Shown piece by piece: positions 22,807 to 33,659 of a stretch of 64,000 bases of DNA (position 1 is the first letter of the stretch; each line of letters starts with the position of its first letter). Made by a program: the position numbers and the translations under genes. Below the pieces are notes generated by a model. The model made no database searches and was not told where the DNA came from. It saw only the letters and a list, made by a program, of their open reading frames with translations. Source of the stretch: Spinacia oleracea (Eukaryota; Streptophyta; Magnoliopsida; Caryophyllales; Amaranthaceae); assembly GCF_020520425.1 (NCBI RefSeq), contig NC_079488.1:5495747-5559746 (forward strand), in the 5' to 3' direction.

Positions 22807-25371
22807 GTATGATCTCGAATTCTAGTTTCTGTTTAACTTTTTAAAACTAAACTTTACGAAATAGAACAGAATAGAACATGTCATTTGAGTAGTGTTCATG
22901 ATTTCAGCATTTAACTACAATTCAACATTGATGCCATAGCATTAACATATTTTCCTATAAACTTAAATTGATGAGAAATCAGAAGGCATTGATCTGTGTG
23001 CCACACGATGAAGCAATTTCCTTTATTCAGATGTACACTTCTGACTGCCCTTTGCTAATTCTAAAAACTCAAAGAGAAGAAACTGAGAGAAGAATATAGA
23101 GAGTGAGGAATCAGTAATGATGCTGTTTGGTTTAAGGAATAGGATCTGAGACTAGACTGAGAGAAACAAATCCCAAGTTTAGCTACCTAATTAGAAGAAA
23201 TTACAATGAGCTGTTAACTCTGTGTATCGAGTGAGAAGAGATCACAGAAAAGCTAGCCTTCCCACTTTCCCAGGATAAGACACAATAGACAATTATCCCA
23301 CTGATATGATTCTGGAATCTTCTGCAATGAATGGCCGCTGTAGTCTCACTTATACTTGGAAACACTTCCCCAATTTATACATTCGCAAGAAAGTCTGCAA
23401 GCAAAACTGCAAAGAAATGCAACACTAAAAGATAAAATTAACTATCAAACTCACTCCTTTATCTATAATGCCTATTATCTATCTAGCACATTTTTCATTG
23501 CTTAAGATTCTTAAACATAATATATTTGATTATCTGGTATTTCTTACAGGTGTTAGATAGATAATTTATCTCCGTCTCAGACCAGATGGAGTTCTTTTTA
23601 GATGAAAATTCCCTAACCATAGTCTCTTCTTAAATTTTCATTTCCATGGAACGTTCTGTTTCTGAAGCTTGTCTCAACAGAAACTTTTAATTACAGTTTT
23701 GTTCAAATTATTTAGGTCTACTGGTCTAGACTCTAGAGTAGCAACTAACAAGTACCACAGAACCAAGTCTTGGATTTCAGTAATAAATTAAATCCAGGAC
23801 AATAGGATGTTAACTGAAAATGTTCCGGTTGTCCTCTTATTTTGCATACCATAAAATAACATCAAAGGGGGGAAGTTGCCTATATCTCCAAATCCTTAAT
23901 CCACCAAAAATATAAACGGAACCCTCTAACTTATGCAGAGTAATGAATTATATCAAGTTCATATTTTCGGTGCTTATTACAATTGGTATAATAACCAATC
24001 TGGACTTTCTTAATTTATTATTTTTACATCGTGGGAGAGACTGTTACTTACCTTACTTAAATTCTTTTGAAGGTCTGTGATGCGGAAATATAATCTTGAG
24101 CAGGTACGTGTTTTTTTATTGTTTCAAGAAATCAAGAAATCTTGTGCGGAAATACAATCTTGAGTAGGTACGTGTCTTTTTATTGTTTTTCATCGAATTT
24201 TGATTTATATATGGTGATCCTAGTTTAATGATGTTACTCATGTTGCTACATAGTGGACATGATTAATTGTCAGACAAATTAACTTATCTTAAAAGTGCTG
24301 TATGGAAGCCTGATCTTAGGAGCAACCCCTTAATTGTTTAATCAGTTTGATAAACAGAAAAGCAATTACATTTTGCTGGTTGTAAATTGGCTCGATGAGA
24401 ATGTCTGTTTGATTTTTAAGATACTTGGTTGTTGGTACTTCCAATAGGATGATTTTGAGTTATCAGTCAGATTCTAGTGTCCGGGTAGGGAGATTAGTGA
24501 TGAGGTTTTCCTCCTAGCACAACCTGATCTTTTGTTAACTAAGAAAGCTAGAATTGATTAAGGAATGTGTCTTAACACTTATTTATCTCGAGGCTGCCTT
24601 AAAATATGCATGTATTCATTGTTACAGCAGTGCTTACATTTTATACAAGAACATGCTCATTTTTTCTGAATGCTCTTCTCTTTTAAGAATCCTACATATA
24701 GGTCCTTCCCGCTTAAGTCACTCGATGAGAGTCTTTGGTTTTGACCACCTTTAGACATGCTCTTTACAAACTCTACCAAATGCCTCCAATTATCTCCTTC
24801 AAACAACCTTTTGTTCATCATTAAATATATATGTAAAAGCACTCAATTCACTTCGTGAGTGTGACTTGCTGGTTGCTAAAACCTGCCCAAACGCACTTGC
24901 ATCATATCTCTCCAAAGCATTTTCTCCAGCAAGTTCGATCTCTTGTATTGTAATATCCTGTTGTTAGATACGTGATGGAAAAACGAGATCGCTACAGGAA
25001 TATGGCTTTGGTACCAAACAAGCTTACAGTTGCATCAGGCTTGAGGGTCAGGTCAAAAGAAACTCCAATTTTGGCAAATCAGTTAATGTAAAAGGCTGAT
25101 CACAAGTCATTTACCATTATGGAATTCCTTTTAATACTGCACTTACTTATTTACCATTTTGGTTGCGTGTTTCTGTCTTGTTTGGCCTGCGGCTGCACTG
25201 CCGTTTCTGCAGGTGTGTTGCACTACCGTTTCTGCAGGTGCTGCTTCTTGCTGTTGCAGGATGTGGGTTGTGCTCCTGATGTGTGCAGGCTGTTCTATCG
25301 GGAGTCCAGGTGCTGCAGTCAGGTCTACAGGGAGTGTGGTGTACTGGTGTTCGATTGTTGCTGTGTGCAAT
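22807..25371. other. CACTA interior, no gene recognised
   Basis: About 2.5 kb. It may include more captured genic or intronic DNA following the glutathione peroxidase fragment, but I recognise no further exon. A two-copy 64-bp tandem repeat is at about 24081-24185, and CCGTTTCTGCAGGTG is duplicated near 25200-25240. Confidence 0.5.
24081..24185. repeat. Two-copy tandem repeat, 64-bp period
   Basis: A GCGGAAATATAATCTTGAGC-type word at 24082 is repeated with three changes at 24146, each followed by AGGTACGTGT and a T-rich tract ending TTATTG. Confidence 0.8.
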
Positions 25372-26690
25372 TGTTGACCCTAAAGTTTTGATGATGACAA
25401 AGCAAACTCCTGACAATTGGTTAAGTTATGTTGCATAATAGGTTCCGAGATCCTTAGAGGGATAATGCTAAGTTAAGGGGATCCTGAGTTGGATAAACTA
25501 AGCAACGTGGAATATAAGCAAGTAATTGATCCATGTCAGACACTACATTGAAGATATAATCATTAAGCAAGTTTACAAAGGCGAGATCCTTAGGCGAGTT
25601 CCTAAGGCGAGATCCTCATATATTATGTGGATCCTCGATGTTCCAGAGAAGGAACAAATTGGGAAGTCTTCGAGTGAAGCTTCTAAAGGTGCAACATGAA
25701 GACTACAACATATGAGTTTATGTTTAGGATTTATGTAAGTATTTAATATTGTTTATACGTAATTTGGAACGAAAGGAACCTAAGTATTTTGGTACGTTTT
25801 AAATTGAAATATATTAACTGTAATTATAAAAGAGTTTTAAGTTGGAAAATCTTTGTTAATAAATAAAATGAATTTAATTAATAAATGTAAACATAGGATT
25901 CTGTTTTCATTCTCCTTGTTTCTCAAGCAAAAGATTTTCCATGATCCTTAAAACTCTCCCACGTATTTCTGTTTAAACGTGCATTTAGTGTTTTGATTTG
26001 GTCTCCCTGTTTCTCTCCAACTATGCCCATGTTACTGAGCAGTAACTGTTAGTGGGTAGTTGAGGAGAACATGGGTACCCAACCTTAGGTAAAACTCTCC
26101 TATAAAAGGAGAAGAGTTTTGGCTTTTCAAAACACAACTGATTTCTACAAAATCTATCTTAAAGAGCTTAAACGTTTTAAAAGAGTCAGTTGGCAAAATA
26201 GAGTGTTCCTTGAGTTCCTTATTACTATAAGCTTTATTACGTACTAGAATCTATCTATCATATTGTATTTTGGGTTTAAGGATTGAGTGATCCTTGAGTG
26301 ACTTAGAGTTAAGTCAAAGAGAGAAAGAGCGACTAAGAGTTTAGTCAAAGAGAGAAACAGTGACTTAGAGTTAAGTCAAAGAGAAAAGGAGCGACTTAGA
26401 GTTAAGTCAGAGAGAGAAATAGTAGCACAGTAATCGAAGGGGATTGCTGTGGGGAACTCGTGTTCGAGAGGAACTCGAGTTAAAGAGTGTATTTGTAATA
26501 GAGTTATTGCATTAATACAAAAGAGTAGTGAGGTTCTTCTTGATTAGGGTCAAGAAGGTTCCTCCGTTTTATATCTTTATTCGCTCATTGTTCTCAGTCT
26601 CTTTATTGTTTAAATTCCGCAAGAAACTTACTCAAGTTCCCAAGAAACAATTCACCCCCCCTCTTGTCAAGTGTTCCTACTGAACTATCA
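25372..26690 (+). repeat. Left LTR of the SIRE-like element
   Basis: A 1319-bp LTR with a TATAAAAG box at 26101-26108. At about 26297-26415 it has four imperfect copies of a roughly 30-bp GACTTAGAGTTAAGTCAAAG unit, which lie downstream of the TATA box and so are probably in the transcript. Confidence 0.95.
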
Positions 26691-26756
26691 ATTGGTATCA
26701 GAGCAGGATCTCACAAAAATACAGGAAACCCTGTTGAGAAAAAGTTCCTGGAAAGT

Positions 26757-29090
26757 ATGAACGCTTACGAGAAACTCGAGGAAGGTTATTCCACTCAAAG
26801 ACCTCCAATGTTCAACGGAAAATTCTACACCTACTGGAAGAACAGGATGGAGATCTACATCAAGGCAGAGAACTATCAAGTATGGCGAGTCATAGAAGTC
26901 GGTGATTTCGAGGTAACAATGACCAATGCTCAAAATGAGGTAGTTCCTAAACCCATGTCTGAATTTACTAAGGAAGATTTTGAGAAATTTGAAATCAACG
27001 CAATGGCTGTGAAAATCTTGCATTGCGGCCTTGGACCTCATGAACATAACAGAGTTATGGGGTGCAAGAGCGCAAAGCAAATTTGGGATCTCCTTCAAAT
27101 AACTCATGAAGGAACTAATGAGGTCAAACGTTCAAAAATTGATTTATTAATGTCTAAGTATGAACGTTTCGAAATGCAACCAAGAGAAACAATACAGGAA
27201 ATGTTTACTCGTTTCACTAACATTACTAATGAGCTAGTTTCTCTTGGAAGAATTATTCCCTCTGATGAACAGGTTAGGAAGATCCTAAGGAGCATGCCTC
27301 AGGATGATAGATGGAGAACCAAGGTCACTGCGTTATTTGAAACAAAGGACTTCACCAAATTCAATATTGAACAATTGGCGGGATCCTTGATGACTCATGA
27401 ATTACATCTAGGAGCAGCTATTCCTGAGAACCGAGGCCTTGCTCTTAAGGCTGAGGAACAGGAGGACTCAGATCCTGATGAAGATGAGGTTGCTACGTTG
27501 GTCAGAAGAATGAAAAGATTTTACAGGAACTCTAAACCTGGAAATCTAAGAGGAAGGAACTCAGTGAGAAAACCAAGCGGTTCCAAGTCTGACCAAGGAT
27601 GTTTCAAGTGCGGTGATTCTGACCATCAAATCAAAGACTGCCCTCAGTGGAAAAATGAAAAAGGGAAAGGCAAGGAAAAGGATCAATACAAGGAAAGATT
27701 CAACAAATCCACCTTTGCCAAGCCCAACTTCAAGAAGGCAATGATTGAAGCTTGGGAAGAAGCCACTGACTCGGAAGAAGATGAGGATCAATCAGATGAA
27801 GAAACAGCAAACCTTTGTCTTATGGCAAAGATCGATGGAACCACCCAAGATCCATCAAGTGAAGTAAGGTCCTCAACTCTTTTATCTCTGTCTAAAACTA
27901 AATTAGTGGAATTATTGATAGAAACTCTAGACATTTTTAAAAAGCTTATCGTAATAAAGGCTCAAAGTGACAAGGCAATGGAACTTAGCAAAGAACACAC
28001 AACCTACCTCGATAATGTTAAATCTGATGTACATGGTAGGTTCTTTCAGTTGCCTGACAGGAACACCTCTCTTAAAGACTCTTTTAAAAGAGTTGAAAAT
28101 GTACATATTATGCTTGATGAAACTAATGAAGTTCAGGAACAGAAGGATTTCGAAAATGGTTTGATTCACTTCACAGATAACAATGAGGAAACTTCTCCAG
28201 CTAGACAACATAAAGAGACAGTTGAATCAGGAGTTCAAGAAATCAAAGTGAATCAGGGAGTTCCTACTCAAGAGGAACAAGATCTTAGAGTGAGTGATCC
28301 AGAAGTCCCTGTTCCTGAGGATCACCCTATTATTCAACAGGAACAAGGAACTCGAGGATCTCAAGGAACTCAAGAAACAGAAGTAACTGAGGAAAGTTTG
28401 AATATTCTTGTGGCTCGATCTCAACCTAAGCCATGGAAACATCAGAGTTCCTCTCCAATGGATCTGATCGTCAGCGACATTGAAAGAGGAATTGTGACAA
28501 GATCTGAACTCAGGAACTTCTGTACTTTCCATGCGTTCCTCTCCATAATCAAGCCAAATAACCAGAAGGGGATAAAACTCAAATGGATGTACAGGATCAA
28601 GCTTGATAAACGTGGAACAATGGTCAGGAACAGAGCAAGGTTAGTTGTTAAAGGCTACAATCAACAGGAAGGTACTAATTTCGAAGAAACTTTTGTTCCT
28701 GTTGTTAGATTAGAAACTATAAAAACTTTAATTATTTTTGCAGCCTTTACAGAAATTAAGTTGTACCACATGGACGTCAAACGTGTCTCCATAAATGAAT
28801 TTTTTAAAAAGGACGTATGTGTGGAACAACCTCCCCATTATAAAAATCATGAATTTTCAAATCACATCTATAAGCCTGACAAAGCTCTCCATGGGTTAAA
28901 GCAAGTTACAAGATCGTGGTGCGAAATATTATCTAAAATCCTTCTGAAAAATGATTTTAAACGAAGGAGATATGACAAAACTTTATTCTTAAAATCAAAA
29001 GGAACTGACTCACTAGTTGTACAATTTTACGTTGATAATATACTGTTTGGTACAACTAATGAAAATTTGTGCAAGGAACATGCAAAGTAA
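26757..29090 (+). CDS. Gag fused to truncated reverse transcriptase (copia)
   Basis: An uninterrupted frame of 777 codons from the first in-frame ATG (26757). The N-terminal half is a copia Gag: FNGKFYTYWKNRMEIY, the UBN2-type region with TKVTALFETKD, and a CCHC knuckle CFKCGDSDHQIKDC at 27600-27640. An acidic, Gln-rich middle follows. Without any protease or integrase it passes at about 28560 into RT sequence (KARLVxKGYNQ-like, then the GLKQVTRSW region) and stops just after the catalytic box, which reads YVDN instead of YVDD (29028-29039). RT C-terminus and RNase H are missing. It could make Gag particles but not cDNA, so mobilisation would need another element in trans. The frame stays open upstream of the ATG to 26664. 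Confidence 0.9.
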   Translation: MNAYEKLEEGYSTQRPPMFNGKFYTYWKNRMEIYIKAENYQVWRVIEVGDFEVTMTNAQNEVVPKPMSEFTKEDFEKFEINAMAVKILHCGLGPHEHNRVMGCKSAKQIWDLLQITHEGTNEVKRSKIDLLMSKYERFEMQPRETIQEMFTRFTNITNELVSLGRIIPSDEQVRKILRSMPQDDRWRTKVTALFETKDFTKFNIEQLAGSLMTHELHLGAAIPENRGLALKAEEQEDSDPDEDEVATLVRRMKRFYRNSKPGNLRGRNSVRKPSGSKSDQGCFKCGDSDHQIKDCPQWKNEKGKGKEKDQYKERFNKSTFAKPNFKKAMIEAWEEATDSEEDEDQSDEETANLCLMAKIDGTTQDPSSEVRSSTLLSLSKTKLVELLIETLDIFKKLIVIKAQSDKAMELSKEHTTYLDNVKSDVHGRFFQLPDRNTSLKDSFKRVENVHIMLDETNEVQEQKDFENGLIHFTDNNEETSPARQHKETVESGVQEIKVNQGVPTQEEQDLRVSDPEVPVPEDHPIIQQEQGTRGSQGTQETEVTEESLNILVARSQPKPWKHQSSSPMDLIVSDIERGIVTRSELRNFCTFHAFLSIIKPNNQKGIKLKWMYRIKLDKRGTMVRNRARLVVKGYNQQEGTNFEETFVPVVRLETIKTLIIFAAFTEIKLYHMDVKRVSINEFFKKDVCVEQPPHYKNHEFSNHIYKPDKALHGLKQVTRSWCEILSKILLKNDFKRRRYDKTLFLKSKGTDSLVVQFYVDNILFGTTNENLCKEHAK

Positions 29091-31083
29091 ACAAGCAGAA
29101 AGAAGCACGGGAAAATGAGATTGGACCTCGGGATGATCAAGCTGAGATAAGTAAGCAGGAAAGCTCCTCACAAGGTATTACTTTTATAGATTTATGCATA
29201 ACTACTATATACCATTATAAATACATGTGCGTAAAGCATAACTGAAGTTTACCATTGTTAAGGAACAACTAAAAATTTAAAATTAAAATATGTATTTAAT
29301 TAGTCAAGCAATATGAGATACGTAATTAAAACAGTTCCACTAAAATAGGAGGATCATGGATATATTCTTTTTGTTACAATTTTCTTCCATCTTTTATTTT
29401 TCCACAAATTATTTTTATTATTTTTATTTCTTTTTATATATCCATATTTTTATTTATTTTTTCCATTAAATTTTATTTTTTCCAAAATTAAAAGCTAATG
29501 GATCACACCTATGGATCTCTCATACCCAAATCCACCACAAATTCAAAACTCATCAATTTCACCACCACAAACCCTAAAATTCAAAAATCCCCAAATTCAA
29601 ACCCTAACAATGAAAACCCCCAAATTCAAACCCTAAATAAAAAATCCCCCAATTTAAAACCCTAACCACCACTAACGGCGGCCCGTCAAGCCCAGCCATG
29701 ACCGCCGGTCTCGTCGAGCCGGACTCGCCCAGCCAATCGACCGAGACCAGCCGCGCGCGACTTCAAACCGTTGCGTTGGCTTCCTTGGTTCGGCCACCCT
29801 TCGCTGGTAGCGGTGGTTAACCCAGATCCAGCCGTGCGCCGGTAAACAAAACTCCTAGCCCAACCATGGAACAGCGTCGGCCTCCCTTCCTTGTCGCGAC
29901 GGCCACCATACCATATCCCTCACAGTCTCGCGGGCCACCAGTGTCGGTGACCCCAACCCTTCGCTGGTGGCGGCGGTAACCCACGGCCCAAATCACGCCC
30001 ACACACTCCCCTTTGTTTATGTTCAGTTCGCCGAGGAGAATGAGGAGTTGCAAAAACCGAAAAAAAAAGAAAAAAAAAAGAAATAAGAAATAAGAAATAA
30101 GGCGGATTGTTCTTAGGGGGAAGTTACCTCATCCCGTGTTCCTTCGGTTGAGGATGCATATTTGGTGAAAAGGTTTGCAGTTTATAAACTTGGTGTGAAA
30201 AATTGAGGAATTCGTTGAAATACTAGAACATCAAGAATGGGTTATGATGTATATATTAAGGGGAAGACGTTGCTTTATTTTATTAAAAAAAAAGTATGAA
30301 AGGGTTTAAATGGTGGTTCCTAAGGTGAACAGTTCTCTGTTGTTTGTTGATATATATTATGATAATGAGAATGATGATGAGAAAGTGGAAGAATGAAAAG
30401 ACGCAATTGAGAAAGGATATGGATCTATATGCAGTTGAAAAAGGAACAACCTAAACTTGCTACATACCCAAGCCATCTTTCCTGATCCTATCCATTTGTG
30501 TTACATTACGCTTTTGATTTTTTTTGGAACTTTTTATTTTATTTTTTATATTCTTTTTGGTATGTAACCCTCTGTTGGGAAACATACGATTTTTATTCTT
30601 TTATTTCTGTGGAACTCCTAAAAGATCGTATCTCTAAATACTTGACTTGTTAATTATTATGTTTTATATTCGAATTTAGTACGTTGGAACTTAACTTTGA
30701 GGCTAACTTAGTTTGCCAACCGTTGATCGGAGGGCGCTATAATCGGTATATATTAGTACTGTATTTTTCTACTTTTTGTTAATGCCAACAGGGGGAAATG
30801 AATACAAACTTAACTTAAATTGATCACTTGAGTCCGTCTCACTACTCTCTTCTCGATGTAAGTTTATAAAATTTTATTTCTCGTAAAAATTTTATTTCTC
30901 GTTTTAAATTTTATTTTCGTTTATTAAAATTAATTTCAATTTTCCTTAATTTCATTTAGGAAGTTTAGATTAATTTTTATAAAAATAATTTATTTAATTT
31001 ATTGCTTTATATTTATGCTAATTGATTATTGTTACATTTAGTGAAAGTTTGATTTTGTTGTCATCACCAAAAAGGGGGAATAT
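29091..31083. other. Non-coding 3' interior of the SIRE-like element
   Basis: About 2 kb between the ORF and the right LTR. The 29570-30060 part has CCCTAAA-type repeats followed by a GC-rich block (about 29680-30050) and A-rich AAATAAGAAATAAG repeats. SIRE elements normally have RNase H and an env-like ORF here; I recognise neither. The GC-rich block could be captured cellular DNA, but I cannot identify a source. Confidence 0.6.
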
Positions 31084-32402
31084 TGTTGACCCTAAAGTTT
31101 TGATGATGACAAAGCAAACTCCTGACAATTGGTTAAGTTATGTTGCATAATAGGTTCCGAGATCCTTAGAGGGATAATGCTAAGTTAAGGGGATCCTGAG
31201 TTGGATAAACTAAGCAACGTGGAATATAAGCAAGTAATTGATCCATGTCAGACACTACATTGAAGATATAATCATTAAGCAAGTTTACAAAGGCGAGATC
31301 CTTAGGCGAGTTCCTAAGGCGAGATCCTCATATATTATGTGGATCCTCGATGTTCCAGAGAAGGAACAAATTGGGAAGTCTTCGAGTGAAGCTTCTAAAG
31401 GTGCAACATGAAGACTACAACATATGAGTTTATGTTTAGGATTTATGTAAGTATTTAATATTGTTTATACGTAATTTGGAACGAAAGGAACCTAAGTATT
31501 TTGGTACATTTTAAATTGAAATATATTAACTGTAATTATAAAAGAGTTTTAAGTTGGAAAATCTTTGTTAATAAATAAAATGAATTTAATTAATAAATGT
31601 AAACATAGGATTCTGTTTTCATTCTCCTTGTTTCTCAAGCAAAAGATTTTCCATGATCCTTAAAACTCTCCCACGTATTTCTGTTTAAACGTGCATTTAG
31701 TGTTTTGATTTGGTCTCCCTGTTTCTCTCCAACTATGCCCATGTTACTGAGCAGTAACTGTTAGTGGGTAGTTGAGGAGAACATGGGTACCCAACCTTAG
31801 GTAAAACTCTCCTATAAAAGGAGAAGAGTTTTGGCTTTTCAAAACACAACTGATTTCTACAAAATCTATCTTAAAGAGCTTAAACGTTTTAAAAGAGTCA
31901 GTTGGCAAAATAGAGTGTTCCTTGAGTTCCTTATTACTATAAGCTTTATTACGTACTAGAATCTATCTATCATATTGTATTTTGGGTTTAAGGATTGAGT
32001 GATCCTTGAGTGACTTAGAGTTAAGTCAAAGAGAGAAAGAGCGACTAAGAGTTTAGTCAAAGAGAGAAACAGTGACTTAGAGTTAAGTCAAAGAGAAAAG
32101 GAGCGACTTAGAGTTAAGTCAGAGAGAGAAATAGTAGCACAGTAATCGAAGGGGATTGCTGTGGGGAACTCGTGTTCGAGAGGAACTCGAGTTAAAGAGT
32201 GTATTTGTAATAGAGTTATTGCATTAATACAAAAGAGTAGTGAGGTTCTTCTTGATTAGGGTCAAGAAGGTTCCTCCGTTTTATATCTTTATTCGCTCAT
32301 TGTTCTCAGTCTCTTTATTGTTTAAATTCCGCAAGAAACTTACTCAAGTTCCCAAGAAACAATTCACCCCCCCTCTTGTCAAGTGTTCCTACTGAACTAT
32401 TA
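31084..32402 (+). repeat. Right LTR of the SIRE-like element
   Basis: Same length as the left LTR and nearly identical. The visible differences are G to A near 31506 and CA to TA at the very end (32401-32402). The TATAAAAG box is at 31813-31820. The TSD GCAAT follows. Confidence 0.95.
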
Positions 32403-32623
32403 GCAATCTTGTGTTGCGTACCCTTTTATTGCGTTTGTTGTATTTGGTTGTTAGGGAGTGGTCTGTACTCCTCTAACTTTTTCTGTTGTTTCGATGCTTT
32501 TGTTCATACCTTTTGGTATTAAATTTGTGTTTTGGAGATATATAGCTAACTAATTTGATAGTTTGGACATGTGTAAACTTAATTTGATGATATGATATGA
32601 TTTGGAGCGAGCTAAGTACGTAT

Positions 32624-32732
<109 letters not shown>

Positions 32733-32871
32733 TATAATCTTGTCATTTATAATTTTAAAGGTGTTCGTGCTATATATATAGGTAATTGCTTCTGTTTGGT
32801 TTGGTTTTAATTAATTAGTTTCAGGTTGATTTTGCTTTGGGCAAAAATGAACGATTAAAAAAAAAATTAAA

Positions 32872-33197
32872 TTAAATTCTCGACGCTTTATAGTGTCAAA
32901 AACATGATTCGCGCAAAAATTGTTGGTAAGCCCGCAAAAAATATTACTACGCAGATGACCGTCGAGAAATATTTAGCTACATCAAACACCGTCGACATTC
33001 TCGACGCAGATTGGCGCCAAAATTATTCTGGAGACGACAAACATCGTCGAGATTCTCGACGCCCCAAAGCGTCGAGAATTTCTCTACGGCCAAATTCTCG
33101 ACGCTGACATGAGGCGTCGAGAAAAAATTTCTCGTCGCTTTCCAGCGTCGAAAAATGGCCAAAAAAGCGTCGAAAAATAACGCGTTTTGTAGTAGTG
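32872..33197. repeat. CACTA right terminus and subterminal repeats
   Basis: At least ten CTCGACGC, GTCGAGA or CGTCGA words in both orientations, several back to back (about 33046-33075), followed by the terminal CGCGTTTTGTAGTAGTG. The density is higher than at the left end, which is common in CACTA elements. Confidence 0.9.
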
Positions 33198-33659
33198 GTT
33201 GTTGATGTTTAAATGACACATTTGCCAATATACTATGTTGAATTGATACTTGATAGTAATTATATGCAACTATAAGGAGTATATTATTAAAAGCTATTTA
33301 AAAAAATGAAAAATATACTTAAGCTAATCTAATAACTTATTACTCCACAAATTAACGTTGATTTGTATATATTAATCAGGACGAGTAAGAAAATATAATC
33401 AACGTTAATGTATAAATAGTATAAAAATCAAAATGTTAAAAGAACGTAACATATACCAATATCAAATGAAAAGTAGTAGACGTGTAAACAGAAATTCCTT
33501 TTTCTACTTATCGTTGACGATGACTGTTCAACCTTCTAAAATACCGATCGAAATATATATCCGCCGCCCATTGTTTAAACTTTTTTCCACACATATGGAC
33601 AAAACAAGGAAAAAAAACTAAACAAACAAAAGAGATCAAGGGAATTCAATAATGTCTTC
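33198..33659. other. AT-rich intergenic stretch, nothing recognised
   Basis: The CACTA target site (GTT) followed by about 460 bp of AT-rich DNA up to the next LTR element. No gene or repeat structure seen. Confidence 0.6.

Larger units (their letters stand above)
25372..32402 (+). mobile_element. Young SIRE-like Ty1/copia element with gag-RT fusion
   Basis: Two 1319-bp LTRs (25372-26690 and 31084-32402) start TGTTGACCC; the left ends TATCA and the right TATTA. GCAAT duplications flank it at 25367-25371 and 32403-32407. The PBS TTGGTATCAGAGC follows the left LTR directly, and an AAAAAGGGGGAATAT polypurine tract precedes the right LTR. By eye the LTRs differ at only about two bases, so the insertion is recent. 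The interior holds one 777-codon ORF and about 2 kb of non-coding DNA. The LTR type, the direct PBS and the gag/RT style suggest the SIRE/Maximus lineage. Confidence 0.93.

Noticed and set aside
26664..26756. Upstream extension of the gag frame
   Set aside because: It crosses the LTR end and the primer-binding site, which are not coding, and has no ATG.
29817..30053. 78-aa minus-strand ORF in the GC-rich block of the SIRE-like element
   Set aside because: No recognisable domain, no TATA or leader. Kept only as a note on possible captured DNA.
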